Shown: positions 56,136-64,000 of the stretch, piece after piece
Layout: each line of letters opens with the position of its first letter
Position numbering within the stretch: position 1 is the stretch's first letter
NCBI GenBank assembly: GCA_964631235.1
Contig: CAZVZX010000002.1
Coordinates: 130,342-194,341, forward strand
Length of the DNA stretch: 64,000 nt
DNA from: JARKPK01 sp964631235
Lineage (GTDB): Bacteria > Planctomycetota > Planctomycetia > Pirellulales > Thermoguttaceae
Direction of reading: 5' to 3'
Made by a program: the position numbers and the translations under genes
The notes under the pieces: model-generated
What the model was told of the DNA's origin: nothing
The model's database searches: none
Seen by the model: only the letters and a program-made list of their open reading frames with translations

Positions 56136-57207
56136 CGTGTACTCGACTCGGCGCTTGGTGATACTCGGTTGCGCTAGAAGGGACGGCAGGGCCGAAAGTC
56201 GGGGAGCACTCTATCCAACCGTAGGTTATGGATTCGTTTCTTTAGCGGTCATTGGCGGCAATTTCTTCGCCTGCGGGTTTTTTGCCGACGGCAGACCCGA
56301 TACAATCGGCTGCGGTCGGCCTAAACAGTTCCGCGTCATCGAGAAAGCGGCCTCGAACAGTGCGATTCGGCCTGTTGCGGGCTGGTTCGGCCCGGGGGGC
56401 TTTCTCGTGCGTCAGCGGTTTTTTCTGATTCGGGCAAGGGCATCGCAGTGTCGAAATCACGACAACGACGCGAAGACAGAATACTCTAGCACCGTGTCGG
56501 CGCTGCGGCGGGCTTTCCGCTCGCATTTTGCGGTACGAGAACGACTTCCGCCGTCAGGGTGTGGCGTGTGGGCAACATTGTTGCGATGCGTCAACTGTTC
56601 AGAGCGGCGAATCCGGTCGGGCCGTAACGGCTGCGCCGGATACCACTGCGGACAGAAGCGGGATCAATCGGGATTCGGTCGAACAGGAATCATTCACAGC
56701 ACGTCTTGGCGATAGGGGAATTGCCGGCCGGCTGCCCGGATTGCGGGATCGCGGTCGGCCCCCTCTGCTTGCGGAGCATGTTCCCGCTCCTGCGTTCGGC
56801 TCTTCGCATTGCGGACGCGATGTGTGCAGGTTGATCGACGCCGACGGCGGTTCGGGGGGCTGCCTATGCCGCCTCTGGCGTCGTCGTTGCCGAGCGGCTC
56901 TCGGCTTTTTCATCGGGGCGGATTGAAGTAGATTGTTCGGTTGCGGGCGATCGACGAAAGAGTCCGTCATTTGCCGGCCGCCGAGAACGCTCCCGGTTGG
57001 ATTCGCGAAGAATCCAACTGCGATAGACGCAAAATTATACGGCGAAAGACGGAAGACGGTTCGAACGGGGATTACATGTACGAGAGCCGCGTCGTTGCGC
57101 CCGCGGCCGCTTTGGCAACTGTGCGGGGACTATTGGGCCGCGCAGGCGCTAAGTGCAGTACCTTGCCTATTTTTGTTGCGGCCGTGGGCCGCGTTGGGAA
57201 GCAAACA
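56136..57207. other. Long intergenic region upstream of the transglutaminase gene
   Basis: About 1.07 kb. It contains family A copy A6 (57043-57140). Short plus frames in it have no recognisable content. The transglutaminase frame itself is open back to 56941, so the right end may be coding. Confidence 0.45.
57043..57140 (+). repeat. Family A dispersed repeat, copy A6
   Basis: GCGAAAGACGGAAGACGGTT, GAACGGGGATTACA, GAGAGCCGCG, CGCGGCCGCTTTGG, then ACTGTGCGGGGACTATTGGG. The stem GCCGCG/CGCGGC is perfect. Less than 100 bp before the likely transglutaminase start. Confidence 0.7.
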
Positions 57208-59025
57208 ATGAGGATGCAACGGATCGACAGGCCAAAATCGTCCGGCTCTCGTTTCGGCGGGGGCATCGGCTTTGCGGTTAGAGGCTCGGGCGGTTTGGCC
57301 AATATCGCTGCCTTTGGGTTCAAAACGCGGGCCGATCGCTGCCGAACGGATTGCACATCCGCCACTGCGACGCCGCATCGCGGAATTCGACCGAACCAAA
57401 CGGGGCGCGATTGGCCTTGGTGGCTGATGTTGGCGATCGCAGTGATCCTCGCCTCGGCAGGATGCGGAGGTGACGCACACGATTTCCGATCGCTTCCCGC
57501 GGCCAAAGCGACCTCCGATGCCGGCTCTCAGCCCCGCGTGCGAACGCCGAAAGCCCTTGCTCCGCGCGAGGTATGGGAATCGTATTTCCTCAAAGGACAG
57601 AGAGTGGGCTACGGCACGACCAAGGTGGAACCGGAAACGAAAAACGGGAAAGAGCTGTTGCGAATCGAGGCATCGCAACGGTATTCGATCCGGCGTTTCG
57701 ATCAGTTGTTGGAACAAGAGATTTGGCTAACGAGTTTGGAGACGCCGCAAGGCGAGCTGCTCGAATTCAGCACGACGGTTCGGCAAGGCGAGCAGCCGGT
57801 GAAAACAGTGGGCCGCGCGGTCGGCAATCGGTTGGAGATGCTGATCATGTCGGCGGGGAAGACGATGCCGGTCAATCTGCCGTGGTCGCCCGATCTCGGC
57901 GGCTTTTACCGGATTGACGGCAGCTTGTTGCAGAAGCCTTTGTCTCCGGGGGAAACGAGGCGGTTGCGGGTGTTGGTGCCGGGTGCCAATGTCGTCGGCG
58001 AGGTCGAGCTGAAGGCGATCGGACTCGAGTCGGTCGGGTTGCCCGGCGGTTCTCAACAGTTGCTGCGCATCGAGGCCGTGCTGCGGCTCAGCGACAGTGA
58101 AATGCGCTATACCGCTTGGAGCGATGCCAACGGAGAGGTGCTGCGGACGGTCTATCACGACGCCTTGGGTTTGGAAATGGTGCGATCGACTCGGGAGGAG
58201 GCCCTCAAACCGTTGCCGAAGGCCGAGTTCGACCTGGGCTGGGATATCGTTGTTCGCCTGAAACAACCGATCGAAGATGCTCATCGCCGAAAGTCGATCC
58301 GCTATCGCGTGACACTTGACGATGCCGATCCATCGGTTCTTTTTGCGGCAGGCCCGGGGCAAGAGGTTCGGCGACTCGATAATCGCCGGGCCGAGGTGTT
58401 GGTGCGGTCGCTCGTTCCCACTGAATCGCGGCGCGATTCGACAGACGCCGATCGCGTTGAGAATCCCTCGGGCAGCCCATCGGCAAACGATCTCCCGACC
58501 GAGGCCGACCGTCAGCCGAACAACTACCTTCAGAGCGATGACCCAGGCGTGATCGCTGCCGCAGCCGAGGCGCTCCGTGAGTCGCCTGCCGACGAAGCCC
58601 GCTCCTTGTCCGACTGGGAGAAGGTGCGTCGATTGGAGGCGTATGTTCATCGAACGATGAAGCGCGGCGGAGCCCCGCAAGGCTTTGCAACAGCCGGCGA
58701 GGTTGCAAAGAACCGATTGGGGGATTGTACCGAGTATGCCGTATTCTTGGCGGCGTTGGCGCGATCGCAGGGCATGGCTTCGCGGGTAGTGGGAGGACTG
58801 GTCTATTTGGAACAGGCTGCCGGGTTCGGCTACCACATGTGGACCGAGGTCTTCGTGGACGGTCAATGGGTGCCCCTGGATGCCACATTGGGATTGGGGG
58901 CGGCCGGACCGGCTCGTTTGCGGCTGCGCCACAGCAATTTGGCTGCCGGCGATATGGCGTCGCTTGTCATTCCCGTGTTGCAGGTGGTCGGCAAATTGCA
59001 GATTGAAGTGCTTGAGGTTGAGTGA
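57208..59025 (+). CDS. Transglutaminase-like lipoprotein
   Basis: About 605 residues from ATG 57208; the start is uncertain because the predicted lipobox (WWLMLAIAVILASAGCGG) lies ~85 residues in, and a later GTG/ATG is possible. The large middle region is beta-rich. The C-terminal transglutaminase-like core has the triad: Cys in NRLGDCTEYAVFLAALARSQ, His in GYHMWTEVFVDGQW and Asp in VPLDATLG. Such proteins act as cysteine proteases or amidases outside the cytoplasm. It stands alone behind a family A copy. Confidence 0.78.
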   Translation: MRMQRIDRPKSSGSRFGGGIGFAVRGSGGLANIAAFGFKTRADRCRTDCTSATATPHRGIRPNQTGRDWPWWLMLAIAVILASAGCGGDAHDFRSLPAAKATSDAGSQPRVRTPKALAPREVWESYFLKGQRVGYGTTKVEPETKNGKELLRIEASQRYSIRRFDQLLEQEIWLTSLETPQGELLEFSTTVRQGEQPVKTVGRAVGNRLEMLIMSAGKTMPVNLPWSPDLGGFYRIDGSLLQKPLSPGETRRLRVLVPGANVVGEVELKAIGLESVGLPGGSQQLLRIEAVLRLSDSEMRYTAWSDANGEVLRTVYHDALGLEMVRSTREEALKPLPKAEFDLGWDIVVRLKQPIEDAHRRKSIRYRVTLDDADPSVLFAAGPGQEVRRLDNRRAEVLVRSLVPTESRRDSTDADRVENPSGSPSANDLPTEADRQPNNYLQSDDPGVIAAAAEALRESPADEARSLSDWEKVRRLEAYVHRTMKRGGAPQGFATAGEVAKNRLGDCTEYAVFLAALARSQGMASRVVGGLVYLEQAAGFGYHMWTEVFVDGQWVPLDATLGLGAAGPARLRLRHSNLAAGDMASLVIPVLQVVGKLQIEVLEVE

Positions 59026-59520
59026 CGAAGAAGTGCCTCGCCGACGAATCTGCAATGCGCGCTGTTGCGCACACGTCGCGCGGCTCGTTCTAAAGCAACC
59101 GTTGACTTGGCGGACAGGCAGGGGGGTGAAAAACGAGTCAGGGTCGTAATTCTCAGGGTTTTTGCGGGCGCTGTGATTTCCTTTTGTGATTGTTGCCCAT
59201 TTTCGCGATTTTCGTTTCATGTTCGGATACTTGGAAATCCCGGGATCTATGCCCCCCGGTTTTTCAGGCTTCCTTGGGGTGTGAACGGTTGCATTCCAAA
59301 AATGCCGGGGCCGACTGCTGCGGAGCCGCGACGATGTGACATGGCGGCGGATGCCGCGAAATCGCTGACGCTTCTCTTGAAGACGCATCGATCGAATGCG
59401 ACAACTCTGGAGTGCGAGGAGATCATAATACCTTCGGGTGATTGCTGCATCTTCGGGATCGCAAGCTTAAGGTGGCGACGCGCCGCGGTCGCGTCCGCGA
59501 GGGATCGGCTAAATTGAATT

Positions 59521-59616
59521 GCGGAAACCGGAAATCGCTTCAAACGGGCTCAACAAGTAATCGGCCGCTTCGCCGCGCCTACGGCCGCTAGCGCAATGGC
59601 GAGAGATGATATAGTG
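59521..59616 (+). repeat. Family A dispersed repeat, copy A7
   Basis: GCGGAAACCGGAAATCGCTT, CAAACGGGCTCAACAAG, TAATCGGCCGCTTCGCCG, then TACGGCCGCTAGCGCAATGG. It diverges from the others at its 3' end. A promoter starts 34 bp further on. Confidence 0.65.
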
Positions 59617-59649
59617 AGCCAATTGGCCGACCGGAATAGAAAACACCCT

Positions 59650-59677
59650 TTGAGCGTTCGGCGATCTCGCCTATAAT
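59650..59677 (+). promoter_or_regulatory. Near-consensus sigma70 promoter without an adjacent gene
   Basis: TTGAGC (59650-59655), 16 bp spacer, perfect TATAAT (59672-59677). The nearest recognisable plus-strand gene starts 688 bp downstream, so the transcript would have a long leader or encode a small RNA. Confidence 0.55.
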
Positions 59678-60364
59678 AGCGGGCGTCGGCGGTTGTTGGC
59701 CGAGGCCAATCGCACCGCCGGATCGAATTATCCAGGTGCCTCGCATCGAAAGCATGCGTTGACGACGATCGGCTGGAAGGTTGTTGTTCGACGTTGCAGC
59801 AAATCTTCCGTTGCGGTCGATTGCAGCGTGTTGAGTTGGAAGAGAGAGGGGCATCTGCGGCGTTCAATTGTGGCGCGATTCGACAGGTTTGAACGCATTC
59901 AGACGAACCAAGGAGTTCCAAGCGGTTGCGAAAGCCGCTGCGTGCATCACGAAGCGGCTAAGTGCGTGCTGTTCCCGTTTTGGGCCTGTGCCCTATTGGT
60001 GATTGTTGGGAGAACAATCTCGGCAAGAGTGCGAAGAACCACTGAAGCTGCCGCGCGCTTCGACGGCCGCGGCGAATAATGCAGTCCGCTAGTCGCAATG
60101 CGGACGTGAGCTTAGTTCGGTCTGCGGTGCGGCGGTGGGGAGACCGGGGCGATAGAAAAAGCACCTTCGCTTGGCAAGGCGAAGCGAGTGTTGCAACGGC
60201 GAGCCTTCCGGTCGACCATTGTGAGCGTATTCGGCCCGGTGGTGCTGGTTTCGCGGTATTGTCGAGGGAAGGGCGGGTACGCGGGGAGGCGTCGGAATAT
60301 CGGTTTGGACTGAAGCTTGTTCGGATCGACGGAACATACCGTTACGGAAGGGGGAGTCGCCGTC

Positions 60365-60904
60365 GTGCTTACCATTCGTCCCAAAGTCGCCGAATTGGTG
60401 TTTCAGGTTTATGGTCGGCCGTTGCATCCTGAGTTGTTCGATGTTTTTCAGACGCAGACGTTTCGTCGCAATGAGTATCGCGCGAAAATCGATATCACCA
60501 GTGCCGGCCATGTGATCACTTGGAATTATGCCGGCTTGACGCTTACGGAGGTTGCGGCGTCGGCGCAGCATCCGCTGCCCACGCGGCGACGGCTTATCAA
60601 TTGCCCCATGCGAGGTCATCGCACCGACGCCCTCGAATGTGCGGGAAAGGTTCGCTACGAGACGAGCTTTCAACTGGAGCTGGCTGATCCCGATGTCTTT
60701 TGGGCCTTTCAGGCCGAACTGGCACGTGATGGTCGGCAGCAAGGCATGTTGCAGCAGTTTCGGGCGGGCGATCGCATCTCGCTGGGGGCGCTCAGCTTCA
60801 TCAACGCCGAAGCAAGAAGCGACCAATTCCTGGTTCAGGCGTTTCATACATTCCCGGACGACTATGCGATTGTCAAAACACAGTCGCTTTTTCAACTTCC
60901 GTAA
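60365..60904 (+). CDS. DUF2617 family protein
   Basis: 179 residues from GTG 60365 (MLTIRPKVAELVFQVYGRPL), preceded by GGAAGGGGG; a TTG at 60317 would add 16 residues. Features recalled for planctomycete DUF2617 proteins are present: YGRPLHPELFDVFQTQTFRR, GHVITWNYAGLTLTEVAA and a C-terminal FHTFPDDYAIVKTQSLFQLP. No catalytic residues are evident; function unknown. Confidence 0.78.
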   Translation: MLTIRPKVAELVFQVYGRPLHPELFDVFQTQTFRRNEYRAKIDITSAGHVITWNYAGLTLTEVAASAQHPLPTRRRLINCPMRGHRTDALECAGKVRYETSFQLELADPDVFWAFQAELARDGRQQGMLQQFRAGDRISLGALSFINAEARSDQFLVQAFHTFPDDYAIVKTQSLFQLP

Positions 60905-61461
60905 CGCTTCGACGGAGGTAGGCCGGTCGTTGCCGCCGTGCGGGGAGCTCGCGACGTTACAGCTTTGGGTAAGGCGGGGCCGTTCGTCTCGGCGAACGGA
61001 TCGTCGCGGGCCGTTCTCGATCTGCTTTTTGTAGGGCCGGTTTGTCGGCGGTCGGGGGAATCACGGGCCGGCGGACGTTTTCTGTCGCGACGCATCGTAT
61101 TTCATCGCGTTCGTCATCGAATTCGACTGGTGCCGGCGGCGCTACCCGGGAGGCTTTTGGGAGATGCGAAGGTCGCCGATGGTGGGCGTTGAGTCTCGGG
61201 CAGGCGGGCAACAGAACGATCCCTCTTGCCTATCTTGTCTTGGCTTGACTGCCGGAACTTGGTATGAAGGGATGCCGCAACTGCTGTCGGCTCGGTGATT
61301 TGTGAGTGGCTTGGGTGGCCCGCGGGGCGGCATTCTTTCGGTGGACAATCGGAAGAGAGGACGCCGACGAACGGTTGTGCGAGATGACGGCCGAAGCTGG
61401 ATGCTTGCGGCAGCAGGCGGCGGCCCTCGGTCAGGGGATCGACCAAGGACGGTGATCGCTC
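60905..61461. other. Intergenic region before the ABC transporter
   Basis: 557 bp without a gene. A promoter-like pair occurs at 61240-61268 (TTGGCT, 17 bp, TATGAA), implying a leader of about 190 nt. Confidence 0.45.
61240..61268 (+). promoter_or_regulatory. Promoter-like pair before the ABC exporter gene
   Basis: TTGGCT (61240-61245), 17 bp spacer, TATGAA (61263-61268). Moderate match. Confidence 0.35.
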
Positions 61462-63501
61462 ATGGGCAATTTCGTTCGAGTATTGCGTTTATCGCTGCGG
61501 TACCGATGGACCGTGGCCGCCTCGGCAGTTTCCGCCTTGGTTGTGGCTCTGTTTTGGGGAGCGAACATCACGGCGGTCTATCCGTTCGTCGAGGTGGTTT
61601 TTCGCGGGCAATCGTTGCAGCAATGGGCCGAGCGCTCGATCGAGAATTCGCGGCAGGTGATCGCTCAGTGCGAAGCGGAAATCGCATCGCTCGAAACGCA
61701 ACTGGCATCGCATGCAGATTCGCCCGACGCTGAAGACGCCGGCGTCGATCGGCGCCTGCGGCTGGCGATTCAGCAGTCAACCGCACGGCGCCAGGCCGAA
61801 GAACTTGCGCTGGCGCGAACGCTCTGGCTGCAACCCTTCATCGAGCAGTATGTGCCGCACGATCCCTTTCGGACGTTGCTGCTGATCACTCTGGCGTTGA
61901 TTGTCGGAACGTTGGTCAAAGATGTATTCTTGATCGCCAACAGCATTTTGACGGAACGTCTTGCCCAACTGGCGACGCTCGACCTGCGGAAGTCGTTCTA
62001 TCGGCGAACACTGCGAATGGATTTGGCCGTGTTCGGCAATGAAGGCACATCCGACTTGATGAGTCGGTTTACCTACGACATGGAGGCGGTGGCCAATGGC
62101 GTGAGTGTGCTCTTCGGCAAATTGGTTCGCGAACCGCTGAAAATGATTGCGTGCCTAATCGGGGCAGCTGTCATTTGTTGGCGATTGCTATTGCTTTCAT
62201 TGATTATCGCACCGTTGGCCGCTTGGCTGGTCAATCGCTTGGCGAAATCGCTGAAACGGGCGAACCGACGCGCCATGGAAGAGATGGCCCTGATCTACCG
62301 CAAACTGGAGGAGACGTTTCGGGCGATCAAAATCGTCAAGGCGTTTACCGGAGAGGCCCGCGAACGGCGCCGCTTCCATCAGGGCAGCAAGGCCTACTAT
62401 CGGAAGGCCATGCGGATCGCTCGTTACGACGCACTTTCGCACCCAATGACGGAGCTGATGGGAATCATCACCATCTGCTTTGCGCTGGCCGCCGGTGCGT
62501 ATTTGTTGTTGACGGGCGAAACCCACCTTTTCGGCATCTTGATTACGCCGCGATCGCTTTCGCTCAGCTCGCTGCTGGTCTTCTACGGCTTGCTGATGGG
62601 AACGGCCGATCCGATGCGGAAGTTTTCCGACGTCTTCAATCGGTTGCAACGCGCCGTGGCTGCCGCCGACCGCATTTATGATCGCCTCGATCGAGAGCCT
62701 CAGGTGCGCAATCCGGTGCGGCCGGTTCCGTGTTCGCGGCATCACGACCGGCTGGAGTTCGAGAACGTCGATTTCGCCTATCGCCCCGATCAGCCCGTGC
62801 TGCGGCAAGTGAGTCTGACAATTCCCTACGGCCAGACCGTGGCGATCGTCGGCCCGAACGGCTGCGGCAAGAGCACGCTGGCGAATCTGATCCCGCGGTT
62901 CTATGATCCGACGGCCGGGCGGATTCTCTTGGATGGAGTGCCCCTTGGCGACCTTCGGTTGCGCGACCTCCGCCGCCAGATCGGATTGGTGACTCAGGAA
63001 ACGCTTTTGTTCGACGATACGATCTATAGCAATATTCTCTACGGCCGTCCCGACGCCACCGAAGAAGAAGTGATTGCCGCGGCGAAAAAAGCCCACGCGC
63101 ATGAGTTCATCACTCAAGAACTCCCTCAAGGCTACGATACCGTGGTCGGCACCCTAGGAGGCCGATTGTCGGGCGGCCAGCGACAACGGATTGCCTTGGC
63201 ACGGGCGATCCTCCGCGATCCGGCGATTATTATCTTGGACGAAGCGACCAGCCAGATCGACCTCGAGAGCGAACAGGCGATTCACGATGCATTGGAAAGC
63301 TTTATCAAAGGGCGAACCGCTGTAATCATTACGCATCGTTTGTCGATTCTGAATTTGGCGGATCAAATCGTCGTGATGCAAGCCGGCCGAATTATCGATA
63401 CCGGGCGCCACAACGAACTGCTGGCGCGCTCGGCAGTTTACCGACGCTTGCACCAATTGCAATTCTCAGAGGGCGATCCCTCCACCGCTGCCGCTGCCTG
63501 A
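61462..63501 (+). CDS. ABC transporter, fused permease and ATPase (MsbA-like exporter half)
   Basis: 679 residues. Six-helix permease domain: TM1 at ~15-35, then an unusually long extracytoplasmic loop (~50-130, Gln/Glu/Ala-rich, probably helical) before TM2. The ATPase domain starts at ~430 with Walker A VAIVGPNGCGKSTLANLIPR, Q-loop LVTQETLLFD, signature GRLSGGQRQRIALARAIL, Walker B AIIILDEATSQ and switch ITHRLS. Homodimeric lipid or peptide exporters of the MsbA/LmrA class look like this. The substrate is not deducible. Confidence 0.93.
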   Translation: MGNFVRVLRLSLRYRWTVAASAVSALVVALFWGANITAVYPFVEVVFRGQSLQQWAERSIENSRQVIAQCEAEIASLETQLASHADSPDAEDAGVDRRLRLAIQQSTARRQAEELALARTLWLQPFIEQYVPHDPFRTLLLITLALIVGTLVKDVFLIANSILTERLAQLATLDLRKSFYRRTLRMDLAVFGNEGTSDLMSRFTYDMEAVANGVSVLFGKLVREPLKMIACLIGAAVICWRLLLLSLIIAPLAAWLVNRLAKSLKRANRRAMEEMALIYRKLEETFRAIKIVKAFTGEARERRRFHQGSKAYYRKAMRIARYDALSHPMTELMGIITICFALAAGAYLLLTGETHLFGILITPRSLSLSSLLVFYGLLMGTADPMRKFSDVFNRLQRAVAAADRIYDRLDREPQVRNPVRPVPCSRHHDRLEFENVDFAYRPDQPVLRQVSLTIPYGQTVAIVGPNGCGKSTLANLIPRFYDPTAGRILLDGVPLGDLRLRDLRRQIGLVTQETLLFDDTIYSNILYGRPDATEEEVIAAAKKAHAHEFITQELPQGYDTVVGTLGGRLSGGQRQRIALARAILRDPAIIILDEATSQIDLESEQAIHDALESFIKGRTAVIITHRLSILNLADQIVVMQAGRIIDTGRHNELLARSAVYRRLHQLQFSEGDPSTAAAA

Positions 63502-63587
63502 CAGACGCTTGATGAACGCGGCTTCGGTGCTCATCGAGAGCGTGGCATCCTTGCTGCCCTGCCTGACAGATGCTCGATGAACGTGGC
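63495..63587 (+). repeat. Short direct repeat at the ABC gene 3' end
   Basis: A 28-bp sequence containing the stop codon (TGCCTGACAGACGCTTGATG and onwards, 63495-63522) recurs at 63560-63587 with three differences. Probably a 65-bp tandem duplication. Confidence 0.5.
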
Positions 63588-63603
63588 CGGGGATTCGCCA
63601 ACA

Positions 63604-63697
63604 GCCTGTTGAGAAACACGATTCCAAAGAATTCCGCCCGCGAATTCTGCGGAAAAAGCACACGTCCGCGAATGCGCGACCGACTTTTTCGACGGGC
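63604..63697 (+). repeat. Family B element, second 94-bp copy
   Basis: Left end GCCTGTTGAGAAACACG, right end CGACTTTTTCGACGGGC; same length as the rpoA-rplQ copy in reverse orientation. It follows the ABC exporter gene by ~100 bp. Confidence 0.65.
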
Positions 63698-63720
63698 CGT
63701 TAACGCTGTCGTGTTAACGG
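63697..63720. repeat. Perfect 8-bp inverted repeat next to family B copy
   Basis: CCGTTAAC (63697-63704) and GTTAACGG (63713-63720) around an 8-nt loop. There is no T tract after it; role unknown. Confidence 0.4.
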
Positions 63721-63858
63721 GCTGTTCCAGGCGGCAATGGGATGAAAGAATGGCCGATTGCGCCGACCCCGGTGTCGGCCGTTTCCGAAGCAAGCGGAAG
63801 CTTTGAACGTAGCCAAGGCTCGAACGGCAGCGGAAACGCGCGTGCCATCAACAAAGAA

Positions 63859-63885
63859 GCCCGTTGACGACTGGCGCCAACGGGC
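63859..63885 (-). terminator. Hairpin terminator after the tRNA-Val-like sequence
   Basis: GCCCGTT (63859-63865) pairs with AACGGGC (63879-63885). On the minus strand it is followed by TTCTTTGTTG, fitting the end of a leftward transcript from the tRNA-like sequence; the plus-strand tail is ATTCTTC. Confidence 0.45.
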
Positions 63886-63894
63886 ATTCTTCAG

Positions 63895-63941
63895 TGGGCG
63901 ATGTGGGACTCGAACCTACGACCCCCAGCTTGTCGAGCTGG
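63895..63941 (-). pseudogene. 3'-half remnant of tRNA-Val (GAC)
   Basis: On the minus strand: CCAGC-TCGACAA-GCTGG (anticodon arm, GAC), GGGTC, T arm with TTCGAGT loop, then acceptor strand ATCGCCC and A73. The matching 5' acceptor (GGGCGAT) and D arm do not occur in the 60 bp available upstream. Position 33 is C instead of the invariant U, and one T-stem pair is broken. This looks like an att-site fragment or decayed tRNA rather than a working gene. Confidence 0.6.
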
Positions 63942-64000
63942 TTGGCTGCCGGGATGGACGCGGGTTGTCCGTCCCGCGATGGAGGGGGAGGCTGTGGTGG
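63942..64000. other. Right edge, unassigned
   Basis: 59 bp upstream (minus sense) of the tRNA remnant. A 6-bp CGCGGG/CCCGCG hairpin is present. If the remnant is an attachment site, this would be the edge of an inserted element. Confidence 0.3.

Larger units (their letters stand above)
59026..60364. other. Long intergenic region with repeat and orphan promoter
   Basis: About 1.34 kb. It contains family A copy A7 (59521-59616) and a near-consensus promoter at 59650-59677. No gene is recognisable until the DUF2617 gene at 60365. Confidence 0.5.

Noticed and set aside
57727..59388. 553-codon open frame antisense to the transglutaminase gene
   Set aside because: Opposite strand of a well-supported gene with a catalytic triad; Arg/Gln-rich composition typical of antisense frames in GC-rich DNA.
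48303..59616. Family A repeat as a conserved peptide (AIGRFA..AAAS.IVWDYF)
   Set aside because: Three or four copies are open in the same frame, but two copies have a 1-nt longer core and the neighbouring residues are unrelated, so nucleotide-level conservation fits better.
63895..63970. Complete tRNA-Val gene
   Set aside because: The 5' acceptor strand GGGCGAT and a D arm are not present at the required distance, and U33 is C.

Overview
This 64 kb window looks like chromosomal DNA from a member of the Planctomycetota (Pirellulales-like). The evidence is the combination of a DUF1559 pseudopilin gene next to a small carboxypeptidase-regulatory-type lipoprotein gene, a secreted sulfatase, a DUF2617-type protein, ribosomal proteins L24 (zinc ribbon) and L17 (greatly expanded) in unusual forms, high GC, many GTG/TTG starts and weak Shine-Dalgarno sites. 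This assignment is inference from gene content, not from an rRNA sequence. No rRNA gene, complete tRNA or CRISPR array was seen.

Left part (1-30 kb): an edge-truncated 2-hydroxyacid dehydrogenase (-); clpS and mtaB (+); a translationally coupled trio (+) of a methyltransferase-glycosyltransferase fusion, a GT-C-like membrane glycosyltransferase and a methyltransferase, which suggests assembly of a methylated or lipid-linked glycan; and, facing it, a four-gene exopolysaccharide export cluster (-) with a single-pass membrane protein, a BY-kinase-like ATPase lacking key Walker residues, an ExeA/XrtA-type ATPase and a Wza-like export protein. Then come a sulfatase, a glycerate-dehydrogenase-like enzyme, a formate-dehydrogenase-like molybdoenzyme, a small lipoprotein, a cardiolipin synthase, a dynamin/Era-like GTPase, a tandem thioredoxin-fold protein and a large secreted protein of unknown function.

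Middle (30.6-49.3 kb): the S10-spc-alpha ribosomal super-cluster in canonical order, rpsJ to rplQ, with secY, adk, map and rpoA. rpmD (L30) and infA are not where they are expected, intergenic gaps are unusually long, and L17 carries two internal insertions plus a low-complexity tail. A strong sigma70-like promoter lies just before rpsJ.

Right part (49.4-64 kb): hisS and a YkgJ-type cysteine-cluster protein (-), the pseudopilin/lipoprotein pair (+), a zinc-ribbon membrane protein coupled to a DUF2752 protein (-), an unknown conserved protein (-), a lipoprotein transglutaminase (+), a DUF2617 protein (+), an ABC exporter (+), and at the edge a 3'-half remnant of tRNA-Val(GAC).

Two dispersed non-coding repeat families were found by eye. 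Family A is about 95 bp, with seven copies, a conserved GC hairpin and mostly a position upstream of genes. Family B is 94 bp, with two copies and terminal inverted repeats. A third structured locus sits between the sulfatase and exopolysaccharide genes: a hairpin-plus-U-run terminator whose 5' arm could instead close a three-way junction, the layout of an attenuator or riboswitch.
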